A stretch of 64,000 bases of DNA from Balneolales bacterium ANBcel1 (GCA_029688905.1 JARULB010000001.1:558001-622000), one strand, 5' to 3'; positions 16,688 to 26,664 are shown, counted from the first letter of the stretch. Made by a program: numbers and translations. The notes: generated from the letters alone by a model not told the origin.

Positions 16688-18934
16688 ATGCGCACAACTG
16701 CACTACTGATAGCGCTGCTCCTGCTTCCCTCACTGGCCTTCTCTTCGGCCCTGAAAGTGGTTTCCCTGAACGGGCGTGTCCTGGACGGTGAAACCGGGGA
16801 GCCGGTGGCTTATGTCTATCTTCACCTGGAGGAGATCAACCGCGTCGCCACATCGGGCCGCGACGGCCGGTTTCAGCTCAACAACATCCCGGAGGGGAGC
16901 TATACCCTGGCCCTGCACCGGATCGGATATTACGACCAGAAGCGCTCCATCACAGTGGATCCGGATGATACTTCCGAGCTGGATATAACCCTGCAGCCTG
17001 CAACGCTGAGCATCGGCTCCATAGAGATCACCGGACAGCCCGGAGAATACCGTGGCTCTCACCTGGAAAATGCCTCCATTACCGTACTGGGACTGGAGCT
17101 TCGCAAAAACCTCGGCAGCACGCTGTCCGAGACCCTGTCCGACCAGCCCGGCTTTGCCCAACGGGCGATGGGTGCGGCTCCGGCGCGACCCGTGCTGCGC
17201 GGCCTCGGCGATTCGCGAGTGCTCATCCTGCAGGATGGGGAACGGACCGGCGACATGTCTCATACTACCGCCGATCATGCCGTAACCATCGATCCGATTA
17301 CGGCCAATGAAATCGAAATCGCGAGGGGCCCTGCGGCCCTGGCCTACGGTTCCAATGCCATCGGCGGAGTGATCAATGTTGTGCGCGACCAGATTCCCAC
17401 ATCCCGTCAGTCTTCACCTACCGGCGCCGCCTCTCTCATGGGTTCGAGCGTGAACAACGGGCTGACCGGCTCCGGCAACATCGCCCTGCCGGTGCATGAT
17501 GACCTGATGCTAAACCTCGACCTGAACGCACGGTATGGCGAAGACTACCGCACTCCGGACGGCAAAGTGGACAACACCTTCAACCGGTCCACCAACAGTG
17601 CCGCAGCCCTAAGTTACATCCGGCCATGGGGATACAGCGGACTGGCGGTATCCACCTACCTGAGCCGGTACGGCATCCCGCCCGATCCCGGCGGCGGGCA
17701 TCCGGATGGCGTGGAAATAGAAATGGCACGCCTGCAGGCCGAGTCACGGTCGGAGTTCGTTTTCGAAGACCGGTTTTTCAAATCCATGGAAAGCCGGGTA
17801 TCCTACCGCTATTACAACCACAAAGAGTTTGAATCGGCGGATATCATAGGCACCGAATATACCGCCCATACCTTCAACGCCTCGGTCGTGGGGCGCCACA
17901 AGGGAATCGGCTTTCTTGACGACGGCACCATCGGAGCCTGGGGCGAGTTTCAGGACTACCTTGTCCTGGACCGTGGCACGCTTGATGCCAACGGCTTTTC
18001 CGGCGCCCTGTTCGCCATCCAGGGGACTCGTTTCGGGCCATGGAAAATCGACTTCGGACTCCGTTTCGACTTCCATCATGCGCGACCCACTCCCGAGCGA
18101 AACAGCCTGGTTATCGGTGAGATTCGCCGGCGCACTTTCGCGGCCCTGGCCTCATCCGCGTCCGTATCCTATGACCTCGGCCGGGGCTGGCAGACGGGCG
18201 CTTCGTTCCTCCACTCTTTCCGGGCACCCACCATGGACGAGCTCTACTCCCTCGGGCCCCATCTCGCCGTCTACTCCTTCGAGATCGGCAATCCGGAACT
18301 GGACGCCGAACGGGGCCTCGCCAGCGAACTGTTTGTCTCCCGGCGGGACAGCCGCTCGCGCCTCAAGGCATCCGTCTACCGGAATGACTTTTTCAACTAT
18401 ATCTACCCGCGCAACACCGGGAGGCCCAGCTATGTAAATCCGAACCTCATTGAGTACAAGTTTGAAGGGGTGGAAGCACTGATGTACGGAGCCGAGGCTG
18501 TCGCTGAAGTGAAACTGGCACAGAATTTCTCGATCGACGGCATGCTCAGCTATACGTTCGGAGAACGCCGGGTGGATGACGACGAAACGGAAATCACCGG
18601 CTTTGAAGGATCGACAGCTCCGTTACCGATGATACCGCCGCTGAGTGGCTCCATCGGTGTTACCTGGGCTCCCGGCAAGCTGACACTGGGCGGACGGCTT
18701 CGGCATTCCACAGCCCAGGATCGTCTGGGCGAATTCGAAACCCGAACACCCGCTCACACGGTAGCCGGTGTGAGCGCGCAATACCTGTTCACACGGGGCG
18801 ATCTGCTGCACACGGTGTCGTTGCGCGTGGACAACCTGCTGAACGAGGAGTACCATAACCACCTCTCCAGGATAAAAGAGCTGTATCCCGAGCCCGGCCG
18901 CAGCTTCAATCTGCTCTACCGGGTCTACTTCTAA
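16688..18934 (+). CDS. TonB-dependent outer-membrane receptor with CarboxypepD_reg-like domain, ZnuD-like
   Basis: A 748-residue protein: signal peptide (residues 1-20), an N-terminal carboxypeptidase-regulatory-like beta domain (LNGRVLDGETGEPVAYVYLHLEE, residues 27-105), a plug domain (about 115-235; GFAQRAMGAAPARPVLRGLGDSRVLILQDGER, EIEIARGPAALAYGSNAIGGVINV) and a 22-strand barrel ending in RVYF with the C-terminal aromatic needed for barrel insertion. The barrel contains SFRAPTMDELYSLGPHLAVYSFEIGNPEL, a wording I associate with ZnuD-type zinc receptors. Together with the His-rich lipoprotein and the His/Cys protein upstream, zinc or another divalent metal is the likely substrate. No Zur-type box was identified by eye. 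Confidence 0.9.
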   Translation: MRTTALLIALLLLPSLAFSSALKVVSLNGRVLDGETGEPVAYVYLHLEEINRVATSGRDGRFQLNNIPEGSYTLALHRIGYYDQKRSITVDPDDTSELDITLQPATLSIGSIEITGQPGEYRGSHLENASITVLGLELRKNLGSTLSETLSDQPGFAQRAMGAAPARPVLRGLGDSRVLILQDGERTGDMSHTTADHAVTIDPITANEIEIARGPAALAYGSNAIGGVINVVRDQIPTSRQSSPTGAASLMGSSVNNGLTGSGNIALPVHDDLMLNLDLNARYGEDYRTPDGKVDNTFNRSTNSAAALSYIRPWGYSGLAVSTYLSRYGIPPDPGGGHPDGVEIEMARLQAESRSEFVFEDRFFKSMESRVSYRYYNHKEFESADIIGTEYTAHTFNASVVGRHKGIGFLDDGTIGAWGEFQDYLVLDRGTLDANGFSGALFAIQGTRFGPWKIDFGLRFDFHHARPTPERNSLVIGEIRRRTFAALASSASVSYDLGRGWQTGASFLHSFRAPTMDELYSLGPHLAVYSFEIGNPELDAERGLASELFVSRRDSRSRLKASVYRNDFFNYIYPRNTGRPSYVNPNLIEYKFEGVEALMYGAEAVAEVKLAQNFSIDGMLSYTFGERRVDDDETEITGFEGSTAPLPMIPPLSGSIGVTWAPGKLTLGGRLRHSTAQDRLGEFETRTPAHTVAGVSAQYLFTRGDLLHTVSLRVDNLLNEEYHNHLSRIKELYPEPGRSFNLLYRVYF

Positions 18935-19062
18935 CATGCGGTGCCATTTCGCAAAAACGCAGGATATACATCACTTCCGGACACATCATATGGTCCGATT
19001 GTACATGACATATTGAACCGATTTTTGCCTGACGGGGTTGGCAATCAAGGATACCGGGGATA

Positions 19063-19974
19063 ATGAAAACAGATACATCCACCTCACACATTACTACGGC
19101 GCTGATACCGGCTGCGGGACAGGGTAAACGTTTGCATCCTCACACCATCAACCGGCCCAAATGCCTGATTGACGCAGGAGACAAGCCCCTGCTTGCGCAC
19201 ACCATAGAAGCGCTTGAAAAAAACGGGTACGAACGGCTGATTCTGATCACCGGTCATTGTCACCGGCAGGTGGATGCCTTTCTCGAACAATACAACACTA
19301 CCCTGGATGTCCAGACAGTTTATAACGACCGCTACGATACCACCAACAACATTTACTCTGTATGGCTTGCCGGCTCATTGATCCGTGATGCCTTTTTGCT
19401 GCTTGAATCGGATCTGATTTTTGATGCCGGGGCCATCGCCACTATGAATCGCCCGAACCGTATCGCACTTGACCGATACAACCCCGGTAAACACACGGGA
19501 ACAACCGCTGCCGTCACTTCCGACAACCGGCTGGCCGAACTCCATGTCGGCGGAATCGACATGGTGCAGGCTCACCGGAAGAACGGGCATATGCCGACTG
19601 CACCATGCCAGAATCCGCCAGGAAAATTCTCACACAGAGCCTCCCGGAAAGGCCTGTCATGCTCTAATCAATCCGAAAAGCCGACAGACCGCCATCATCA
19701 TACGCTCTACAAGACGGTCAATATGTGCACCTTTTGCATTTCTACGTGGCATCGGTTACACCACGCGATTTCTTCACGGCTGGCTGCAGGCTATCAACAT
19801 GACTTTTATGAACTGGCTGTCCGGGACCTTCTTATCGGCGGGGCTATTTCTCTGGAAATGGCTGATTTCTCCGGGCTCTGGTGGGATGAAATCGACTGCA
19901 CCAATGATCTGGCACGCGTGGAAGCAAGACTCTCTGGAGCATCAAAGAAGGTGAGCCGGTATGAGGCCGGTTAA
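19063..19974 (+). CDS. LicC-like sugar/choline-phosphate nucleotidyltransferase
   Basis: A 303-residue nucleotidyltransferase. The N-terminal Rossmann-like half has the family signature ALIPAAGQGKRLHPHTINRPKCLI, where the GQGKRL loop and the PKCL Lys bind NTP, and DTTNNIYSVWLA and LLLESDLIFD (metal-binding Asp). The C-terminal half keeps LYKTVNM and WWDEIDCTNDLARVE typical of LicC/phosphocholine cytidylyltransferases. Between them (about residues 170-215) is a Cys/His/Ser-rich segment without family likeness, so that part may be an insertion or drifted sequence. It probably makes an activated CDP- or UDP-linked head group for the next gene's product, 72 bases downstream. Confidence 0.75.
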   Translation: MKTDTSTSHITTALIPAAGQGKRLHPHTINRPKCLIDAGDKPLLAHTIEALEKNGYERLILITGHCHRQVDAFLEQYNTTLDVQTVYNDRYDTTNNIYSVWLAGSLIRDAFLLLESDLIFDAGAIATMNRPNRIALDRYNPGKHTGTTAAVTSDNRLAELHVGGIDMVQAHRKNGHMPTAPCQNPPGKFSHRASRKGLSCSNQSEKPTDRHHHTLYKTVNMCTFCISTWHRLHHAISSRLAAGYQHDFYELAVRDLLIGGAISLEMADFSGLWWDEIDCTNDLARVEARLSGASKKVSRYEAG

Positions 19975-20046
19975 AGCGGCGGCATGTTCGTTACCCGGCG
20001 TCATGCCCGGTATGCCTCAGCGCCATACTGAGCGGTACCCCGGCGC

Positions 20047-21576
20047 ATGTCCGCCGGTCGGCCACGATTGGATATCTGTCTCTGCACACGTGACTCACAT
20101 ATGAAAACACCCTATCCGATACAATGGCTTGCCGGACTGCTTTCGTGCTGCTTGCCCGGCGGATATGCAGCTGCAAGCAATTTCGAAAATCTGTACCGGA
20201 GCCCAGGCGCAACAGGAGCAGGACACCCCACCTCCAGACCAGATAACGACTGTGATTCACGCAGTTTTCAAAATGAGCCGGTTACGATCGTTCTTACCTC
20301 CTTTCATGGCGATGGCTACCGCGGCAACACCCGTGTTCTTTTTGAACGACTGTGTGATCACTCCACCCTGCAACCGGTTTGGCTCAGCCGGAACCGAAAT
20401 CTGGTACAGGATCTGAAGAGACAATATGGCAACGAGTATGCCTGTATGACCCACTCCCTGGCGGGTATTCGCACCCTGAACCGGGCCTCCGCCGTATTCC
20501 TGACTCACGGCACAAGCGACTACCCCTTTATGAGGCTTCCGCGGCGGGCATTGATCATTCAAACCTATCACGGTCTCCCGACAAAACGAGGTGAATATCT
20601 TAGGCCCGGCAATGACGGTCCACCCGGTTTTCTGCACCGAAAGATTCTGGAGTACCGGTTCCGCCCGATCACCCATTTTCTCTCCTCCTCGCCACTGGTT
20701 ACGGATCTGTTTTCCAGACGATTCAACATTCCCGCAGAACGCTTTCTTGAAACCGGCTATCCGGCTTATGACAGGCTGGCATCCCGTACCGAATGTCCCG
20801 CTATTGGTACAAACGCCGTCATCAATATAATCAATGGCTCCAATGATTCGGGAGCGGATGGAGTGAAACACATCAAACCCGGCATTCCGACGCCATCCCG
20901 CCGTTTCGCCGAATACTGGCCCGAAGCACCCCCATCAACCAGGCTGATTCTCTACGCACCAACCTTTCGCCGGCGCAGTCGAACACGCTGGTTCCCGTTT
21001 GAGGACCGGGACCTGACCGCCCTTGCCGCTTTCCTCGAACAGCATCGGGCGCTCATGGCACTCAGGGCTCATCCGAACGATCATACAGACCTGCGCGCAT
21101 TGCTCAATGCCAGCCCGCGAATTGTCTCCGGCGGCCAGGAAATCGCCGAAGACGCAATGGATCTGCTGCCGGTGACCGATGCCATCATAACCGATTACAG
21201 CAGTATCTATCTGGAAGGGTTGATGCGTGACATTCCTCCGATATTTGTGCCCTATGATCTGGGAACCTATGAGCGAGGATGCCTCATGCCCTATGATGAG
21301 GTGACTCCGGGACCAAAGGTGTATCACCAGCATGATCTGCTGGCACATCTGAAAATGGCCCTTCAGAAAACCGATGGCCGGGAAAGTGAACGAAGCAGGG
21401 TAAGGCATCGGTACTTTGCCTCGCAATACGGTTCCACGCCCGATAACGACGGATCAGATGCCGACTCAACTGATCGCCTGCATGCCCGTTCTGAAGGCAT
21501 TTTCAAAAAACCTGAATCCGCCTGTGATCGTGTTATCCGGTTTCTGGAAGAGCAATTGCTGCCTGCAAACTCCTGA
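20047..21576 (+). CDS. CDP-glycerol glycerophosphotransferase-family protein (TagB/TagF-like)
   Basis: A 509-residue GT-B-type transferase. The recognisable domain runs from about residue 78 to 440: VLFERLCDHSTLQPVW, FLTHGTSDYPF, IQTYHGLPTKR (catalytic His region), ILYAPTFRR, RAHPNDH and the diagnostic AIITDYSSIYLEGLMRDIPPIFVPYDLGTY, which binds CDP-glycerol in TagF. The family polymerises or primes glycerol-phosphate chains in teichoic acids; in Gram-negative bacteria relatives decorate capsule or O-antigen. The first 75 residues are unusual, and Met19 (20101) followed by a weak hydrophobic segment could be the real start. A 30-residue low-complexity insert (NAVINIINGSNDSGADG) lies mid-domain. 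The nucleotidyltransferase upstream likely supplies the donor. Confidence 0.82.
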   Translation: MSAGRPRLDICLCTRDSHMKTPYPIQWLAGLLSCCLPGGYAAASNFENLYRSPGATGAGHPTSRPDNDCDSRSFQNEPVTIVLTSFHGDGYRGNTRVLFERLCDHSTLQPVWLSRNRNLVQDLKRQYGNEYACMTHSLAGIRTLNRASAVFLTHGTSDYPFMRLPRRALIIQTYHGLPTKRGEYLRPGNDGPPGFLHRKILEYRFRPITHFLSSSPLVTDLFSRRFNIPAERFLETGYPAYDRLASRTECPAIGTNAVINIINGSNDSGADGVKHIKPGIPTPSRRFAEYWPEAPPSTRLILYAPTFRRRSRTRWFPFEDRDLTALAAFLEQHRALMALRAHPNDHTDLRALLNASPRIVSGGQEIAEDAMDLLPVTDAIITDYSSIYLEGLMRDIPPIFVPYDLGTYERGCLMPYDEVTPGPKVYHQHDLLAHLKMALQKTDGRESERSRVRHRYFASQYGSTPDNDGSDADSTDRLHARSEGIFKKPESACDRVIRFLEEQLLPANS

Positions 21577-21722
21577 TGCCGGTGGTTTTTCACACTACCT
21601 TCAACACGCAACCGCACCAGTTTCCCTGGTAAGCCAGCGACACAGGCGATCCGGCGACACAGGCGATTTTGTCTCCATCATCCGGCGTGTGGATTTACAA
21701 AGTCTTATATTGCGGCGAATAA

Positions 21723-22523
21723 ATGGCGCCGCACACCACTTTGGCAGCGCGCCGTTCTGTTACCGCAAACGCCTTGCCATTGGACATTTCCATTTTCCTG
21801 ATTCTACCCGCCCTCGCGACCATAGCGTTTTTTGTCAAAGGGCTGACCGGTTTCGGCCCGGCGCTGATTTTTATTCCAGTCGGGGCATTGCTGTTCGCCC
21901 CGCAGCCGATCATTGTTGCCAGTTCCTTTCTGGACCTGGCCGCAGGCCTTATCATGTGGCGCACGGTGGGAAGTATCAGGAAAGTCCCTTTTCTTGCGGG
22001 AATCATTGGGGCGATGGCCGCCGGAACCGTCATCGGAGTGTTCCTGCTGACGTGGGTGCCGGCCGACACGTACCGCTTCTTGCTGGGACTTGTGGTGCTG
22101 TTGCTGGGTTTGTGGTTCGCGCTGTTCCGCTCCCGCATCCACCAGGATCGTCTTCGCAACCAACTGCCCGATACCTGTGACCGGAAAGATATCGGCTTCT
22201 CCACCCTGGCAGGGGTGCTCGGCGGCCTGTTCGGCATCAGCGGCCCTCCCATTCTCTGGCACCTTGGCAGACGGTTTCGAATGAACACCTTCCGGGATTT
22301 GCTTATCGTTGTATTCGTTTTCGCCGCCGTGGCGCGTATTGTCTCCTTCTCGGCCGCCGGACTGGTTACCACCGAATCCGCCCTGTACGCGGCCGCTTCC
22401 GCACCGGGCCTTTTTGCAGGCCTTTACCTGGGCCAAAAGGTTTTTTTGAGGATTGATGAAGCACTGTTCAGCCGTTCGGTTGGAGCAGTACTGGTGGTGT
22501 TCGCCTTTCTGTTAATGGTTTGA
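21723..22523 (+). CDS. TauE/SafE-family permease
   Basis: A 266-residue membrane protein with about eight helices in two homologous halves. The first half has the family motif FFVKGLTGFGPALIFIPVGALLF and the second GVLGGLFGISGPPILWHLGRRF, the paired G-x-G-FG and GPP motifs typical of TauE/SafE (former DUF81). Members export sulfite, sulfoacetate or other small organic anions, or import them, at the inner membrane. No sulfur gene is adjacent, so the substrate is open. The ATG at 21723 begins about 20 residues before the first helix. Confidence 0.88.
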   Translation: MAPHTTLAARRSVTANALPLDISIFLILPALATIAFFVKGLTGFGPALIFIPVGALLFAPQPIIVASSFLDLAAGLIMWRTVGSIRKVPFLAGIIGAMAAGTVIGVFLLTWVPADTYRFLLGLVVLLLGLWFALFRSRIHQDRLRNQLPDTCDRKDIGFSTLAGVLGGLFGISGPPILWHLGRRFRMNTFRDLLIVVFVFAAVARIVSFSAAGLVTTESALYAAASAPGLFAGLYLGQKVFLRIDEALFSRSVGAVLVVFAFLLMV

Positions 22524-22742
22524 AAGCCGATATGGTGGAACACGGGATCGAGAAGTATTTGACCCGGCCATTACCTGATCCTGTTTATTTTCAACAACCT
22601 GCCCTGGAACAACCCATTTTTTTCAGGCGAAAGATTCATTCACCGAATTCATTATATTATCCTGCACTAATATTTGTTAAACGAACCCGATTAAAACCGG
22701 ACGGTTCGGCACAACGAAAATTATTATTCAAAAGGGCACAGA

Positions 22743-24170
22743 GTGAGCAATCGAAGCAAACGTGAACATGGTTCCGGCGTTCTTTCGGCAACAAAATCCG
22801 ATCTGCAGGCCGGGTGGCTGGAATGGCAGAATAAAGAGGCTTTACGCGGGATGACGTACAAGATGATCCCGCTTCTTGGCGTCCTGTTTCTGTTCATGTA
22901 CACCGACATTGCGCTGCTCGACAATTACACCGTCTCGCTGATTCGACTCATACCCATAACCCTTGCCGGGTCGCTCCTGTTGTTCCACCTCGGCACACCG
23001 GCTTACCAAACCCAGAAACGATATCTGTACCACATACTGCTGGTGAGCCTGCTGATCATGATGTTTGCCAGGGTTATTCTGCTTGACGATGACCCGAACC
23101 TGGGGGGAAGCCTGGCCGGCCTGCTGCTTGTCGTACTGGTTTTATCGCTGGAACTGAGGACCAATATGGCCACGGCCATTGGGATCTACCTCATCCCTAC
23201 CGTGCTATTCACCATTTTCGTTTTTTATCCGAAGAATGTGTGGGACATCAGCTATTTCAATATTTACCCCATGATGATTGCCGGTCTGCTCTTCAACATC
23301 ATTCACCGACGGTACAACTACCGGACGTTTGAAAGCAAACACCTGCTCGCCATTGAGAAGCAGCGCGCTGAAGCCCTCTACCGTGAAACCAGGGAGCAAA
23401 ACGAAGCTGTAAACCGGGCTTATCAAAAGCTGCGCGACTCCGAACAGTCACTCAAGGAGACTCTCAGGGCGCGTGACAAACTTATTTCGGTGATTGCCCA
23501 TGACATTCGAAATCCGTTCCAGGCCATCATCGGTTACAGCGATATCATCAACTCCGATGCTCAAAACCTGAACCGGGAAGAAATTGCCGATTATGCCCAA
23601 ATGATCTACAAATCCGGCCACAACACACTTGCCCTCATTGACAACCTGCTGAATTGGGTACGGGGACAGGCCGGAGATATTGCCGTGGAGCTGCGCCCCC
23701 ATTCGCTGACGAAAATTCTCAGCGAAATAGTCGATATCATGAGCGTGCAGGCGAAGTCCAAAAAAATCCAAATTGATATCCGCGTGCCGCAGGATTTGAC
23801 CATCGAAGCGGATTATGACACCATCTCCACGGTATTCCGAAATCTGCTTTCGAATGCCGTCAAATTCACACCTTCCGGTGGAGAAATCACCATGTCGTCC
23901 GAAAAGGCTCACGACCGGGAAGGCAAATTGACGTCCATATCCGTGAGCATCAAAGATTCCGGCAAGGGTTTTGCCGGTGACAGCCTGGATGACCTGATAG
24001 TCAACGGAAGTGTTATTTCACGCCAGGGCACAGAAAAGGAAAGAGGCACCGGGCTTGGCTTGCTGATCTGCCGAGATTTTGTCGAACGGAACAACGGCAC
24101 ACTTACAGCGCGAAATATTCCGGGTGAAGGATCCGAATTCACCGTTACGCTCCCGGTTCGGACAGAGTAA
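22743..24170 (+). CDS. Membrane-bound sensor histidine kinase (orphan)
   Basis: A 475-residue kinase starting at GTG 22743. Residues 40-188 contain six hydrophobic helices with short loops, like an MASE-type membrane sensor; no periplasmic domain is evident. A coiled linker (195-240) leads to HisKA with phospho-acceptor His253 (VIAHDIRNPF), then HATPase_c with N box FRNLLSNAVKFT, G1 box DSGKGF and G2 GTGLGLLICRDFVE. The signal is probably sensed in or from the membrane. No response regulator is adjacent, so its partner lies elsewhere. Confidence 0.92.
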   Translation: MSNRSKREHGSGVLSATKSDLQAGWLEWQNKEALRGMTYKMIPLLGVLFLFMYTDIALLDNYTVSLIRLIPITLAGSLLLFHLGTPAYQTQKRYLYHILLVSLLIMMFARVILLDDDPNLGGSLAGLLLVVLVLSLELRTNMATAIGIYLIPTVLFTIFVFYPKNVWDISYFNIYPMMIAGLLFNIIHRRYNYRTFESKHLLAIEKQRAEALYRETREQNEAVNRAYQKLRDSEQSLKETLRARDKLISVIAHDIRNPFQAIIGYSDIINSDAQNLNREEIADYAQMIYKSGHNTLALIDNLLNWVRGQAGDIAVELRPHSLTKILSEIVDIMSVQAKSKKIQIDIRVPQDLTIEADYDTISTVFRNLLSNAVKFTPSGGEITMSSEKAHDREGKLTSISVSIKDSGKGFAGDSLDDLIVNGSVISRQGTEKERGTGLGLLICRDFVERNNGTLTARNIPGEGSEFTVTLPVRTE

Positions 24171-24250
24171 GCGAAATGCGATGTTAAAACGTCCTGATTA
24201 TTTCGAAGCACACCATCGGGACATTCTGTGCGAAGATAGAGTCGGGGATT

Positions 24251-24751
24251 TCAGCTTTTCAATCCAAACACGGGCTTCAAAAATGCAACTCTTCGGATAG
24301 CCAATTCATACAACACTGAACATCCAGCGAAGGTCCCGGCAGCCATCACCAAAAACTTCCATCCCAGACTCCAGTTCAGGTTCATCACCTGACAGGCTAT
24401 GATCAGCAGAATGGTTTGATGCATAATATAGAATGGGTAAACGGCCTGATTACAGTATTTCAAAACTGGTCCCATTTTGATTCAAATATTATCAAAAACA
24501 CCAGCAGATAGGGAAGGAACCACAGATGATACCAGCTGATGTTGCCTTCAGGATAGCTTCCAGTGTTGGCCGTACCCATCCCGGAGAAAACAACAAAGAA
24601 TCTGAAATCGGTAAATAAAGTTTTTGACTGAAAGCCGTTCCTGTCGGTTATTCGCCAGGCCCGGAATACCAGAAAGAAGAACGGTAGTGAAGAACATGTT
24701 CATGTCTGGTGCAAAATCGATGTGGTAGCATGCCTGTCCCCCCCTTGGCAC
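24251..24751 (-). pseudogene. Acyltransferase-3 family pseudogene (degraded remnant)
   Basis: Reading the minus strand in shifting frames gives a continuous acyltransferase-3 signature: CYHIDFAPDMNMFFTT, then after a frameshift near 24670 FFLVFRAWRITDRNG, FFVVFSGMGTANTGSY and HLWFLPYLLVFLIIFESKW, a stop at about 24460, and after another break NQAVYPFYIMHQTILLIIACQV to the end at 24251. The N-terminal helices with the catalytic His are missing. These inner-membrane enzymes acylate glycans or lipids; this copy is dead. It adjoins the isolated DUF4832 gene at 24949. Confidence 0.75.
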
Positions 24752-24948
24752 ACCTTCAAAAACCCCTAATCGTAATTATTTAACTTATATTTTATTATTA
24801 TTATTTTCGTATAGGGTTCATTTGTGTAAAAATCCTTATGTTTTCTTATGATGTGTACCCCCGACTAATAAACAAATAGACAGCCGGCAAGTCCACGATG
24901 CTTAAGGGCAACAGAATGTTGGCTAATCACACCAACTAACAATCACTC

Positions 24949-26664
24949 TTGAAGAAAATGAAAAAAAATAGCTTTGTTGCTCTTTTCACTCCGCTGCTTT
25001 TCCTGTTTTTGGCCTTGCCGTTTACACTTCCGGCACAACTTGTTTATACGTACCAGGAGTCCGATGATATCATAGCCAATCCGGAAAGAGGCCTGCAGAA
25101 ATACTCCATTACCAACAGCTCGTACTACACCAATACCGACTATTCCAACATTACTGTCTCCTCAATTGCGGGATGGAGAACCGGACCCGAAAAGGTCACT
25201 GTAATTTATCGTTACTTTCTGTTGGGTGACTACATGGAAACGGAGATTTCGGAGAATTACCTGGACAACATTCAAATTGATTTTGACAGGATCAGGGAAG
25301 CCGGATTGAAATGTCTGGTGCGTTTCTCATATACCAATCGGCAGTCCTCGGATCCGCAACAGCCTGTCAAGGAACTCATTTTGCAGCATATAGAACAACT
25401 TGCGCCCATTCTGGAGAAAAACAAAGACGTCATAGTCGCACATCAGGCCGGGTTTATCGGTACCTGGGGAGAGTGGTATTACACCAATTCTGCCGAGTTT
25501 GGAACAGATGGCAGTATCAGTGCAGCTCAATGGGAGAACAGAAAGGAGGTGGTGGATGCCATGCTGACCGCAACACCGTTGGATATCCCTGTACAGGTAA
25601 GGTATCCGCAGGTCAAGATCACGATGTACGGGTCGACTCCCCTGACAGAAGAGACGGCATATACCGACACGCCGCAGGCCCGTATTGGTTTCTACAATGA
25701 TGCTTTCTTAAATGTTTGGGGCGACATGGGTACATACCGCAACGCCGGTCAGCACGGAAACCCGTCCGGGACCTCCGATTACAGTTTTCTCGCGAATGAA
25801 ACCCGATATCTGCCGATGAGTGGTGAAACAAACGGGCTTAACCCGCCACGTACCGATGGTGAGAACGCGCTGCTGGAGATGGATATGACGAACTGGTCCA
25901 TTATTAACCGTGACTACCATGGTGATGTGATCAATGGCTGGATAAATACCGGGCATTTGGAGACGATGCTGAAATACCTGGGGTATCGGTTTGTTCTCAG
26001 GCAAGCGACTTTTGCCCAGGCCGAAGAAGGGTTTGAAGTGACGCTGGATATTGAGAATACGGGATATGCGAGACCTTTCCGTGAGCGCAAGGCCTGGTTG
26101 ATTGTTCGAAACCTGTTTACCAGTGATGAACAGGCATACGAAGTTCCCGGCGATGTTCGCACCTGGGAAGATGAGGTCCGTGTCGTGATACCGGTGGATG
26201 CTACTCTTCTTCCCGACGGCCTCTACGAAGTTCATTTGCATATGCCGGATCTGCTGCTGGAGGATCGCCCGGAATATGCCATCCGCCTGGCCAACGACCA
26301 GGTCTGGGATTCCGAGAAGGGTACCAATTTCCTGGGCATTATTGAAATTGCGGATTCCGGCCTGGAGGTATCGGCAGAATCAGAGGAAACATACCATCCT
26401 GACGGGATAAGACTTCACCAGAACTATGCCAACCCATTCAATCCGGCAACTACAGTTCGGTTTGAGTTGGATCAGCAAGGACCTGTCCGTTTAACAGTCC
26501 ATGATTTGGCGGGAAGGCTGGTAACAGTACTGAAGGACGGTCATTTTCCGGCTGGAGAGCACCATGCTGTTTGGAATGCCTCGGATGTAAGCTCAGGCGT
26601 GTATGTGATACGTCTGAGTGCCGGTGGCGGAACCCGATCGATCCTGGCTAGCCTGATCAAGTAG
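24949..26664 (+). CDS. DUF4832/DUF4874 protein with type IX secretion signal
   Basis: A 571-residue secreted protein and the most divergent of the six paralogues here. A signal peptide (to about residue 30) is followed by the DUF4874 part with NPERGLQKY, KCLVRFSYTN and FIGTWGEWYYTN, then the DUF4832 part with YLPMSGETNG, WSIINRDYHGDVINGW, a beta-sandwich (VTLDIENTGYARPF, EYAIRLANDQVWD), and a C-terminal YANPFNPATTVRFEL sorting domain. The two Glu motifs of the family (GEW and GET) are kept, but all four family cysteines are absent. It lies 11 kb from the main cluster, beside a pseudogene. The family has no assigned function that I know; a TIM-barrel glycosidase-like role is inferred. Confidence 0.85.
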   Translation: MKKMKKNSFVALFTPLLFLFLALPFTLPAQLVYTYQESDDIIANPERGLQKYSITNSSYYTNTDYSNITVSSIAGWRTGPEKVTVIYRYFLLGDYMETEISENYLDNIQIDFDRIREAGLKCLVRFSYTNRQSSDPQQPVKELILQHIEQLAPILEKNKDVIVAHQAGFIGTWGEWYYTNSAEFGTDGSISAAQWENRKEVVDAMLTATPLDIPVQVRYPQVKITMYGSTPLTEETAYTDTPQARIGFYNDAFLNVWGDMGTYRNAGQHGNPSGTSDYSFLANETRYLPMSGETNGLNPPRTDGENALLEMDMTNWSIINRDYHGDVINGWINTGHLETMLKYLGYRFVLRQATFAQAEEGFEVTLDIENTGYARPFRERKAWLIVRNLFTSDEQAYEVPGDVRTWEDEVRVVIPVDATLLPDGLYEVHLHMPDLLLEDRPEYAIRLANDQVWDSEKGTNFLGIIEIADSGLEVSAESEETYHPDGIRLHQNYANPFNPATTVRFELDQQGPVRLTVHDLAGRLVTVLKDGHFPAGEHHAVWNASDVSSGVYVIRLSAGGGTRSILASLIK

